From contig WHVA01000447.1 in the NCBI GenBank assembly GCA_015179125.1, forward strand, positions 30,547 through 94,546: DNA of 64,000 nt, written 5' to 3'. Positions 22,901 through 32,853 of this stretch are shown here, piece by piece. How positions within the stretch are numbered: the stretch's first letter is position 1; every line of letters begins with the position of its first letter. Source of the DNA: Gautieria morchelliformis (taxonomy: Eukaryota; Basidiomycota; Agaricomycetes; Gomphales; Gomphaceae). Under the pieces are notes generated by a model. It saw nothing but the letters and a program-made list of their open reading frames with translations, was not told the DNA's origin and did not search any database. The position numbers and the translations under genes are program-made.

Positions 22901-23491
22901 AATAGATATATTACGAGTGCGTTTTGTAACTGGTGCGTTTTTGCGTTTCCCGAATTTTCGGTTTCGGGGTGCGGGTGCGGTGCGAGGCGCGTGCTGAATG
23001 CTGATTGCTGACGGCCACGCGTTCTGGTTCTGGTTCTGGCTGCGACAGGCACGCGACGGGCGGGTCGATCCCGGGGCTTCTGCCGCGGCTCCCCGACGAC
23101 CAGTTGAATATCACGTTGAGTCTGAATAATACGGGGATTGTGAGTCGCGTTGCTGTTGGCTGTTGGCACTGTGGTGTCTGTTCTCGGGGGTTTGTTGCTG
23201 ACTGACCTATCTCCCTCCCTTCCCTCTTTTCCCTCTCTGCGAATGTAGATGTTCGAGAAGTTCTCTGTGTTGGACGTGGATGCTGCAGGACGGGGCGGAG
23301 AATACACCGTACAGGTTTGTCCTCCACTCCCCCCCTGCTTCCCCTTCCCCATCCTCCTTCTCCTTCCTGCCCATTCTTACCTCCCCACCCCTCAACAGGC
23401 CGGCTTTGGATGGACTAACGGCGTCGCGCTATGGGTCGCCGGGGAATACGGGCAGCTCCTGGTCGCGCCCGAGTGCCCGTTGCTTCTGTGA
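19996..23491 (+). CDS. Secreted trehalase, GH37 (734 aa, 15 exons)
   Basis: Hydrolyses alpha,alpha-trehalose to two glucose, probably outside the cell or in the vacuole. Exons: 19996-20205, 20264-20434, 20501-20741, 20833-21002, 21075-21143, 21211-21327, 21431-21548, 21682-21804, 21907-22112, 22226-22341, 22434-22481, 22567-22932, 23049-23139, 23249-23314, 23399-23491 (2,205 nt, phase kept throughout). The N-terminus MSWAPLLLIASACLAPPGAA is a signal peptide. Both GH37 signatures are present: PGGRFREQYYWDSFF and QWDWPNTWPP. ETGWDYSSRW carries the likely catalytic acid Asp and FEKFSVLD the likely Glu. Many NxS/T sites fit secretion. Third codon positions are extremely GC-rich, unlike the neighbouring permease and hexosaminidase. 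Converges with the permease gene, about 400 bp apart. Looks intact. Confidence 0.95.
21552..21897 (+). repeat. Microsatellites in two trehalase introns
   Basis: Intron 7 has ATTATTC repeats (about 21,554-21,585) followed directly by GGGGGC repeats (about 21,589-21,618). Intron 8 has TTTTA repeats (about 21,850-21,890). They lengthen the introns but leave the splice sites intact. Confidence 0.85.
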
Positions 23492-23893
23492 TGCTGGTGT
23501 TGAATGTTGATGTTGAACGACGAAAAAAGAGATGGAACGGAAATTATTGACGTGGACTTGTGTCATGGGTCATGGGCGGTGGCGGGTGTGATGGGCGTGA
23601 ACTTGCGGGAGCTAATATATGTGTGTATATCGTGTGGGATTGTTGTGGGGTGTTTAATCTAAGAGGTTTCGAGACGATACGTGATGTACGTCGACGTCGG
23701 GGCACAGGACGGAATTGAGATTGATCCAAATGACATTGACTGCGTACGTGTGCTGCTGATGTGCATGGAAAGAGGGCGTTATAATCGTGTACAGATTTAT
23801 TGAAAATTTAGCAATATAGTCATTGGCAGCATGCAGACATTCCGCATGAAAAGCACGATCGATGCCACACGGTACCATCGCCATCTCGCACAA
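23492..23893. other. Convergent 3' intergenic region, trehalase/permease
   Basis: About 400 bp holding the 3' ends of two convergent genes. No gene or repeat was seen. Confidence 0.5.
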
Positions 23894-26633
23894 TTACTCT
23901 ACTTTCTCACTACCACCCCCCGTCAAAAACCCGTCCTTGGAAGCCCCTCCCACGGCCGACGCGGGCTCCACGATTCCTACGGTCTTGACGGGCCCCCGGA
24001 AGTGGTGTCGCCCGTACAGGGCCCAGGCCAGCAGGGTGAACAGGAGCATGCCGCCGATGGTGACGATGGCGTAGTTCATGTTGAGGGCGGTGACGGGGCG
24101 TTCGGTGGGGAGGATGAAGAGGACGGAGATGAATGTCGCGAACTGGGGGGCGCGGGGGGGTTAATCCCTTAATGACCTATGGGAGAAACCAGCGAAGGGT
24201 GCGGGAGACTCACGAGAAGACTGGCGATATTGACGGCTCTGCTGCATTTCCCGAGATGGAAGGGTCCGCGCTGACGAAGACTTTACGAGAACACCATTAT
24301 TTGCGAGGACGAGAGATGCCCCGCTCGAGACGTACCTGTCGGGCCAGATAACACGGACCATGATTGGCATGCTATAGGAGAGCATGACGGAAATAGCAGC
24401 GCCTATGGGAAGTGTTTATCGCGTTTGAATATATCAGGTGCATAAGCACATACTCGAGAGGATCGCATTAACTGGCGAAATATCTCTGCTTTCAGCCGGG
24501 AATAATAATTTGGAAAGCACACGTACATGCGACTGGGGAGCCGATATATGCACAGCATATGATAGAGCCCACGAGAACACTGATCCACACGCCAAGCCAC
24601 GGGGCTTGGCCGCCTGTCAGTGACATAAACGACGACTTGAAGGGTAGCGCATTATCTCGGGCGAGGGCGTAAAACAACCGAGAAGAAGCTGTCCATGCTC
24701 TAAAAGATCCATCGTATACGTTCTTTTCACAGCGAACAAAGAAGATGCATACGTTATCGAAGCGAAAAACCTGAGTAGAGAACAACCGTGATAGGTCCTT
24801 TTGGCTCAGCGGAACAGACATAGGCAGACTTACTGTGTGCTACATATAATAATCAAGCTAACAATAGTCAGGTTTCTTCCCACAGCATCAAAGTAAAGTT
24901 GCGCAATCGGAATGCTGAAAGATGTGCCTTGGACGGAGGCAATAGATTGGACGGAGAACAGTAGAGATATCATGTAGACCAGGCCAATGAACCAACTCCC
25001 CGCGACAGATGATACTAGTAGTGAGTGATCAACTAGTGTTTTGGAGCTACTAGGCGTATATGCTCACCAATGGCGACTGGCGCGAGTATTTCGGCTCGTT
25101 GGGCCTCCTCCGCGACTGCAGAATACAAGGGTTTTTTCAGGCCCTTGGGGCCGACAAACTATAAGAAACTTTCCTTGAGCAGCAGTCTCGCAGCCTTCAA
25201 GGGTATATACGGCCTGTGGATATACACAATTTAAATAATGATAGAGAGGTATAAAAGCCTCGTACTTGGAGGAATCCAAGAAGAACCACAAACCCGCTGT
25301 TCCCCCAACCTGTAAAGTTTTCGAGATCTGTGAAGACGAATTGGGCTGAATTCTGCACGTGGATGGTGTATATATGCGTCCGTCAAAATGAATGGACCAG
25401 AAATAATACCTTGTGCGGCGCTTTGGCTAAAAGAGATATTACCAGGAATAAAGTACCACCTAGAGTCCACCACACTATTTATTGCATACCCAATCAGCAT
25501 AGTGTACGTTCGAAACGTGCTAACAAGCCCCGGACTCACAGTTAAACTTGGAAACTGCTCCGATGGCACGAGTTCCAAACGTATTGATGATGCCACTGAG
25601 AATATTGATGCCCCACGCGATGGCTGCAACCTCCACTGGAGAAGTATCTCGTGTCAAGAAGTACAATAACGACAAATAAACACCGTACCCCGCTTCAGAG
25701 TCACACCAGTACCAACTTCGGCTAACGAAGCGATATATAGCGCTGCGCTGTCAGAGGAGGTTACGGTTTGTCGATATTATAAGCAAATAGGAGTCACCTG
25801 AGATTTCCGGAGCAGCCTGTGAATATCATGGCGAAGGTGTAGAGGAGCCCGGTTGTAAATCTATGCACCGAGTTTCCAGTTTCAGAACTGCTTGGAGACC
25901 AGACAAGCCCGGTGCACTAACCCGAGGGCGGGATAATCGGGTGCCATATAGCAAACCCAGTAATACTTGCATCAAAGGATTGGTAAATGTGTGCCAAACC
26001 TTGATTTCGACATATATACTAACTAGTCCGCCCATGGTGGGAAGGGAGCTACAGATCTCGGCAAGGCAGAGAGCAATTAAGAACATAAACAGCGAGCATA
26101 TCTGTGTGTGAAAATCTTAGATAAGAAAGAAAAACTTGACGAGAAGGGCTTACATTCCACCCCCAAAAGAGGCTCAAGGGTCCGCCTTCAACGTTCAATG
26201 TTCAATGGATTAAGTGTGGGGCCATCGGTTCGGAGTAGTATTTACCTGAAAACAGACTGCAGCGTCCGAGGAGATGTTTAAATTAAGCATAAGTAGTTCA
26301 TGGGCATTGTTTTCTGCCACGCACCCCGTCTGAAAGGCACTCGACATCCCTACCAGCCTCTGTATCCGCATTAACTTCTCAAGTCAAACAGCAGATTTCT
26401 ACCTGTTAAAATCCCAATGGCACTGTGCAGTCATTGCCAAGTATGTTATTCGAAAGGGCTTTCGTAAACAGCCTGATTCCATACCAAAAACTGATTCCAA
26501 TAACACTTAGAAAGCTCATATCTCGCTTGAACTGAGGTGCATAGCCAAGCTCTCGCAGTCGTGCATCAGAATCGAGAATTGCTTTAGAAGACAGCGCAGC
26601 ATGGTCGCTGTGGTTCTGTGGCGACGGAGACAT
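23894..26633 (-). CDS. Amino-acid/GABA/choline-type permease (APC superfamily)
   Basis: A multi-exon reverse-strand gene. Exon segments in order: MSPSPQNHSDHAALSSKAIL with LRELGYAPQFKRDMSFLSVI; LVGMSSAFQTG; GGPLSLFWGWN; LFMFLIALCLAEICSSLPTM; VEVAAIAWGINILSGIINTF; GWGNSGFVVLLGFLQ; YTLEGCETAAQ; VAEEAQRAEILAPVAI; the SFSIPIAQLYFDAVG region; FRAWTASSRLFYALARDNAL; MLSYSMPIMVRVIWPD; GPFHLGKCSRAVNIASLL; and LNMNYAIVTIGGMLLFTLLA. These are the hallmarks of Uga4/Hnm1-like permeases: the LGY..xxKRD start, the ARDxxLPF loop and the ExAxRAE motif, with about 12 membrane spans. Substrate (GABA, amino acid, choline) cannot be told. The downstream ATG at 26,633 was preferred over one at 26,687. No disabling change was noticed, but not every junction was verified. 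Divergent from the hexosaminidase. Confidence 0.85.
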
Positions 26634-26824
26634 ACCAGGAGAAGGAATTATACGTATGTCCCTTTGCAGTAATATATTGATACTCACAGAGCTGGTTGAG
26701 ATAATGGTGCTATATTCGTTGGTACAGCGTACACGCGAAAAGTCACGCGACCAAGTGGCCAGCGGCCCAACGGGCCATAAATATGTAATTTACGTAACGA
26801 GATAACCACCCCACATGGATCCAA

Positions 26825-27014
26825 GCATCTGCACTATTGGAGACTCAACGTAGGTCCCGAAAAGATACCCATTTATTACCGAGAAACAGGTATCTACTAA
26901 CTTATATACTGTACCATCGTACCAGAGCTTCGTACCTGCTTCTCGGTAATAAATGGGTATCTTTTCGGGACCTAAGTTGAGTCTCCGGACCGATATATAC
27001 AGTAGTGCAGATGC
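26825..27014. repeat. Long imperfect palindrome (about 190 bp) in a divergent promoter
   Basis: The left arm from GCATCTGCACTA, continuing GGAGACTCAAC, TAGGTCCCGAAAAGATACCC and ATTTATTACCGAGAA, is mirrored on the right to TAGTGCAGATGC at 27,014. The inner 54-bp arms (about 26,838-26,891 and 26,930-26,983) are nearly perfect, with a 38-bp loop. The right arm has about 14 extra bases near its outer end. It could be a foldback/MITE remnant or a regulatory hairpin. Confidence 0.85.
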
Positions 27015-27126
27015 CCGCATCCTTACAAGACCATATGGCGCTGGCAACCTGTGTAATGTATATGCTGCTTTCCCTATAAAAGCTAAGGATGCTTCTTATA
27101 CGATCCGTTGGTGAAACGTCCCCACT

Positions 27127-29383
27127 ATGGTTCGCCTCGTCACCGCCTTCGTCCCTTTCGTAACTTGCTTTCAGCTTGTCGTTGGTCTCTGGCCCATCCC
27201 TACGAACTTAAACGCGGGAACAACAGCTCTGCGTCTCTCTCCTAGCTTTTCCATCGATGTCAAGATCCTGAATGCCCCTGCAGATCTTTCCGACGCGGTT
27301 ACTAGAACGAATACCCTCCTCAGGCAAGACAAGTTACAGCGGCTCGTGGTCGGTCGTGGCGTGAATGATACCCAAAGGATCCAGGCGGCCAAAATGCTGA
27401 CAACAATGTCAATCTCGATCGTAGGAAATCGTAGCGTTCAGAGCATTTCTAGCGAAGCTATCCTTGATCTTACTGAACGGAGCGAGGGATATACGTTGAC
27501 AGTACCTTCTGACGGCTCAACGGCTGAGTTGACTGCTGAATCGACCCTGGGCCTGTTCCGAGGTTTGTCTATGTATTGTCTATTCACTGTTCTCAGTTTA
27601 CCAAGGTCGAATAGGTCTCACGACATTCAGTCAGCTCTGGTATCAACTTCAAAACACCACGTACACCGTGCAAGCGCCTGTAAAAATCGTCAATGACTCA
27701 CCAACATATGCATACCGAGGTTTTATGCTTGACACGGCTCGTAACTTGTGCGTCTTCCAGGAACCATCAGATTCTCACTAGTCTCACTTGGTGGCTCGTA
27801 AGTTTTCCTGTTAACGATATCAAACGCACACTCGACGCGATGAGCTGGGTCAAAGTGAGCTTTTGAAACTACTACGTTCTCCGAATTCAGTCAAATGACC
27901 AAAACACTAGCTCAATAGCTTCCACTGGCATGTAGTGAGCTATATTCTACCTATGGTCGATAGAGCATTGTTTCACTGACTAAATTAAAGACGGACACCC
28001 AGTCCTGGCCGCTGCAAGTAGCTGCTGTACCGGAACTTTCAGCAGCTGGAGCATATTCTTCTGAGTCTGTATACTCACAAACAGATGTAAAGGACATCAT
28101 ATCATATGCGGGAGCAGTCAGTCGAAAGATATTATCTTCTTTTCTATGATCTTGTTCTTACATTATGGTTGGCATAGCGTGGCATCGATGTCATTGTTGT
28201 AAGTTTTAGGAGCCTGTGCACCCCTAGAATTATCTGACGCCAACATCCCAGGAAATTGATACACCCGGCCATACAGGGTCTATTGCTTTCTCTCACCCCG
28301 AACTAGTTGCTTGCTCGCAAGCCTCACCCTGGAGCACATTTGCGAACGGTATGCCTGGACCTTTATGCTTGATTTTCCTCACATGTGCATTAGAACCTCC
28401 CTCGGGACAATTAAGACTGACTTCAAATAAATCCATTAGCCTGGCTACGTCAATTTTCCGCTCTGTATCCTCAGATTTCCCCTCCAAGTATCTTTCCACC
28501 GGGGGAGACGAACTCAACACAGCTTGCTACTCTCAGGATAACGAGACGCAAGCAGAATTGAAAGCTAGTGGACAGACGCTCGAGCAGGCTCTCAATACTT
28601 TCACGCAAGCCACACATAGCACTCTCAAAGCGGTGGGGAAAACACCAGTAGTATGGGAAGAAATGGTTCTCGACCATAACGTCACTTTGTCCAACGATAC
28701 GATCGCCATGTGAGTCTCTACAATTCTCTGTCTTTTCTAGATATTAAGCTTGTTTCAGGGTGTGGATATCTTCGCAGAATGTAGCTAGCGTCGTGCAGAA
28801 GGGATTCCGTGTCGTGCATGCTGCATCAGATTTCTTGTATCTGGTAAGCGTATACACTCGTTTGTGCATTCTTCGCTCACTCTTAGTGGGGACAGGATTG
28901 CGGTGCAGGAGAATGGATTGGTGATGATATTGCAAACAGTTGGTGTGATCCCTTCAAAACATGGCAGAAGGTACGTAATACAAATGTGTGCCCAGACCTA
29001 TATCCAACCACTTCCCCTAGATCTACTCATTTGACCCTCTGGCCAACCTTACGAGTGACCAGGCGAAATTCATTCTCGGAGGTAAGTTTCTTATTTGACA
29101 TCGAACGTGCGGCGACTCATAGATTTTAGGTGAAACCCTCCTGTGGACCGAGCAGTCTGATCCCTCGAATCTTGATTCAATTGTGTGGCCGCGTGCGGCC
29201 GCGTCAGCCGAGGTGTTCTGGACAGGTCCAACACTGCCTGACGGCACTGTCCGCAATGGCTCTGAGGCCTTGTCAAGATTGCATGACTTACGCTACAGGT
29301 TTATCCAGCGAGGTGTGAGGGCGATCCCCCTGCAGCCTCTGTGGTGTGCCCTTAGGCCTGGGCTTTGTGATTTGAACGCTTGA
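27127..29383 (+). CDS. Secreted beta-N-acetylhexosaminidase, GH20
   Basis: Removes terminal GlcNAc/GalNAc from chitin oligomers and glycans. MVRLVTAFVPFVTCFQLVVG is a signal peptide. Exon 1 is 27127-27562 and exon 2 27615-27747 (YAYRGFMLDTARN). Exon 3 is 27803-27854 (PVNDIKRTLDAMSWVK). A short 24-nt exon follows, encoding LNSFHWHV; then TDTQSWPLQVAAVPELSAAG, RGIDVIV/EIDTPGHTGSIAF, and STGGDELN carrying the catalytic Asp-Glu pair. Later segments are TPVVWEEM, VVQKGFRVVHAASDFLYLD, EWIGDDIANSWCDPFKTWQ and LLWTEQSDPSNLDSIVWPRA. The stop is at 29,383. The family's C-terminal tryptophan-rich region is complete. The start and catalytic core are intact. Some internal junctions are inferred. Divergent from the permease across the palindrome. 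Confidence 0.9.
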
Positions 29384-30463
29384 ATTATATGTAAGATACC
29401 AAATCTTTTGATACGAATGAACCGAGGAAGAGTACTGTTGCTTATCCGTGATTTGGAAGTTGAACCCTTCGAGCTGGAACCATGGACCGTCAAAGATACT
29501 CTACTCAGCACAACTTGCTAGCTGTTGTCGAATAAAGGCTGCAAACCCCAGTCAGGGAAGGGTTTGTATATAGTTAAGACGCAATTGATCGAAGACTAAC
29601 ACACATCCGTCAAAGAGCCAGGCCCACACAGTACGTCCTCAAAGTCCCAGCTTTGCACTAGGTGGGAATTTTTTATCGAGTGATGATGGGTGGACGTGAA
29701 GGGTGCCTAGCCCACGTCAGAGAACGAGACCACATGGGCCCGTGACAGTGTGAGGACGTACTGGGTTTCCATATTGATCTATTCGTTGTGTTGCGCCAAT
29801 TTTTAATTATCCAAACAAGGATAGGGAATTAACCTGATCCAGCGCCATCTGAGGGTACCGGTCGCCTGTATAAATTCCGCTGTGTTGCAGAGTACTACGC
29901 GTAGGTATATTTATATAATGTGTCGACCGATCCTATACTTCAGATTTACCTATGGGAAACAAACATCATTACCGGTAGCCGAGCCTGCTACAAAGAAACA
30001 TCATCCTAGCGGCGTCATTGTACATGAGCGATGATCCCTAGCTCATCAACGCAGCTAGCTACTATACAGCCGCGTTCCGATCATAATGTAGTTATTACTA
30101 CTTAAACAAAACCGATAAAATTTTCTTGGAATGCTGTCATTGAGATCAGCTTTCGATTCATCCGCGGTTCATGGTAGCGTCGGGGAGTATTGGCTCAATG
30201 TTGAAACGGCAGTGTTATTTTGCTAGTTTTCTGAGACACAGACTTTTTTCTTTTCTTTTTTTTTTGCATCTTTAGTGAGGAATTGTGTCGGTCTCGTTTC
30301 GGAGTTCTTATGGTAACTCAAATTAGCTTGTTCTGTTAACAATATCTTGGCGGCAGCTCAAGAGGTCAAACTCTGTAGTGCTCTCCCTGACCCAACAGAC
30401 TGCCCTCTCACTTAAGGCTACATCTCCCAAATTACAACCTCGACGGCAATAGTAGAATAGCAT
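29384..30463. other. Intergenic region between hexosaminidase and SEC11 3' ends
   Basis: About 1.1 kb between convergent genes. The only structure seen is the short inverted-repeat element at 29,629-29,763. No gene was recognised. Confidence 0.5.
29629..29763. repeat. Short inverted-repeat element (MITE-like, 135 bp)
   Basis: CAGTACGTCCTCA at the left end is the exact reverse complement of TGAGGACGTACTG at the right end. No coding capacity and no obvious target duplication were seen. It could be a small MITE or a chance inverted repeat. Confidence 0.5.
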
Positions 30464-31509
30464 TTATTCCCTTTGTACGAGCGCAAGCAGGCCCAGGCCT
30501 CCCAGGAGTGCGTATTTTAGCTGCGGAAAGTCATTCTGTTGTACGACGTATCATTTTCAGAAGACACTCTAGCCAAAGGTAGAAAGGCATACCATAGCGA
30601 TTGTGACGTAGCCAATATAGGGTAAAAATCTGAAAGAGAACATCAGCCCGGATACTGACCTCATGATCAGATATCGAGCTATGGACCTACCCTTGCACCT
30701 TCCCAACAATATGCCTGCGCTCAAGCCAATCAAGACCTTGATACAACTGGATATCGTCCATGTAGTTGTTATCTCCTTTTGTCAACAGTAATTGTTTATC
30801 GGTGTGGATAAGGGTACTATTTGATGAACGGCTATGATGCCGAGGCGTTAGCATAGAAAGGACTCTCTGGGCAGGAAAACGAAGGTTCGGGGAAAGGGTT
30901 CAAGAACAGCAAATTGTTCACCGGTTGAGCCCTTTCCCCGAACCTTCATTTTCCTGTCGAAGCATTATCACTCACTCTCTAGGGATATCATGAGTCTCGA
31001 TTACGCGGTGCACTATTGGAATATCGACGCCAGGGATCTGATAGACGGTGATATCCCCAGTCTTGTACGAGGATGACGGCAAGTTAGTCAAGAAAAGGAG
31101 GTCGCCGCGGTAAAATGCTGGTTCCATTGAACCACTATAATTGTTGTTGAGATGGGACCATAGACAAAGTTTAAGACATGGTCAGGAAAAGAATGAATAA
31201 AACGTCCTTCATAAGTGCCGCAAAGACAGCGATATAAGACTATAAGAAAGCGCGTGACGCACCTCAAAACAACCACGATCGGGCTTTCTGTGTTAGTCAC
31301 GAGCCCCAGTCCTTTCCATATCATTAATCCGCTCGTAATCACATTCGCAAAGTTAAGGACTTGGAGAAGGACCTGTGTGACACGGGTGAGCGGAATGGCA
31401 CGGTCACAGCACAGACCCCAGGCAACTGAAGCAGATCGGAGTTGTTTATAAAAGCACTGACATGCCTGAATCCAAGCCGTCGTAGCGATTTGAGCTCTTC
31501 TGTAAACAT
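30464..31509 (-). CDS. SEC11: Signal peptidase complex catalytic subunit Sec11
   Basis: ER-membrane serine protease that removes signal peptides from secretory proteins. Reverse-strand exons encode [16 protein letters not shown]; then [20 protein letters not shown] with [16 protein letters not shown]; and [20 protein letters not shown], which contains the nucleophile Ser. These are followed by [20 protein letters not shown] with the catalytic His, [20 protein letters not shown] with the catalytic Asp, [25 protein letters not shown] and a C-terminal [20 protein letters not shown]. Order and motifs match eukaryotic Sec11/SPC18. An AATAAA overlaps the stop. The intron after HDIPRE contains a hairpin. 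Looks intact. As an essential gene it argues that this island is ordinary core genome. Confidence 0.95.
30872..30956. repeat. 32-bp inverted repeat inside a SEC11 intron
   Basis: The arms at 30,872-30,903 and 30,925-30,956 pair with two mismatches (core GGTTCGGGGAAAGGG). The loop is 21 nt. The hairpin lies wholly within the intron that follows the HDIPRE exon. Confidence 0.9.
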
Positions 31510-32853
31510 GGCTTTTACAGCGTGACGTGTCGAGCGCCCATGCACAGTATGTCACACATACCTTGTCACTCTCATGCCATAGTCTAATGCGTGTTGGAAT
31601 GCAAATGCAGCTATACATCTAGAATTGCTCTCATTTACCATTCACGGTATATTTCGAAGATGCGTCTTTGTTCTTATTTACCCGTTTGCAACTAACTGCC
31701 GCCAGAAAGTGGTAAAAAATTACTTACCGTAACCTCGCAGGCGAGACCTGCTGTCAGTCGCTGGATCCATTCACTCAGAACTCGATCCTTGGGGCAGCTT
31801 TTTCGACCGGCAGTTTCTGCTTGTGAGAAGCGACTTCTCAGCTTGGGAATGAAGGCCCCTAGTCGCAAGCGATTGATGGCTTGACAAGTTGACGAAGGTC
31901 TCCAACCGACAGCCGTCAGATGTCCAGTGGTTGTGTGGACTCGATATTAACTGACCCTAGTGTAAGTCCATATATTATTTATGGTGAGCTGGCCCAGTCA
32001 TCAAGTACGTTCAGGAGCTTCCGCCTTCATTGAGGCCGGAGACTCGGAGGATCAAGCATTCGGACAGACATTGCTTTGTAGCAGATCCCAGTCAACGAAA
32101 CATGGCACTCGCAACGAATAAAGCTTTTGAGGGCAGCAGTCGGGTGATCCTTTCCGAAGAGGTGACTTGGCTTGCTTTAAGAATTCGGGAGTAATGTCAC
32201 TTCTCTTGGATTGAATGCGGCTTCATAATTCACCCATGACCATCTGACTATTTCACCCAAATCTTATCAAGGATCTGGATTATGATAGCCAACTTTACAT
32301 CACTACACCAGACCTAGCATGCTTATCTCCTATTTGTCGGTTCTTTGGTTCAGAACTAGTAAACAGCGACGTTCTCATCTGCTTGCAACCCGGCCCGTCG
32401 GACGCTGCTTGTGTTCTAGTTCTGTTGCTGCATCACTAATGCCGACCCTTTACTCTATGCTGTGCGGCATTCCCGCAACGAAACAAATGAAAACCTGCTG
32501 ACGTTTCCGGTTTTTGCATCTCTTCTTGTCTCTTTCCACGACTCCATCATATACACTCATTGGCAACATGCAACAGACATCCGTGGTTAATCCGTCAAAT
32601 TTCATCTCGGACGTCCACTGCCAGCACATCACCGTCATCACGTGACAACCCTGCTCCACTAACAGTCATTAGTCTATGCTACGAACGAGAAGGCTCGTCC
32701 GATGACGCTGAGACTTCGAACGCCTAGTGACAGGTTTCCGAGTCATGCACCTGTTACAGCGGACCGACGGCCCACGTGGCGAACATATCTGATGCTCAAA
32801 AAGTAGTTTACACTAACCCGTTGTTCGATATCCCCCATTGCATCCTCCTCATC
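31510..32853. other. Divergent intergenic region, SEC11 and fucosidase promoters
   Basis: About 1.3 kb. It includes the 69-bp source sequence (31,603-31,671) that also occurs at 18,952-19,020. No gene was recognised. Short open frames near 32.3 and 32.5 kb lack motifs. Confidence 0.5.
31603..31671. repeat. 69-bp sequence duplicated at 18,952-19,020
   Basis: Exact match in direct orientation. Here it lies 94-162 bp upstream of the SEC11 start codon, so this is presumably the original location. Confidence 0.95.
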
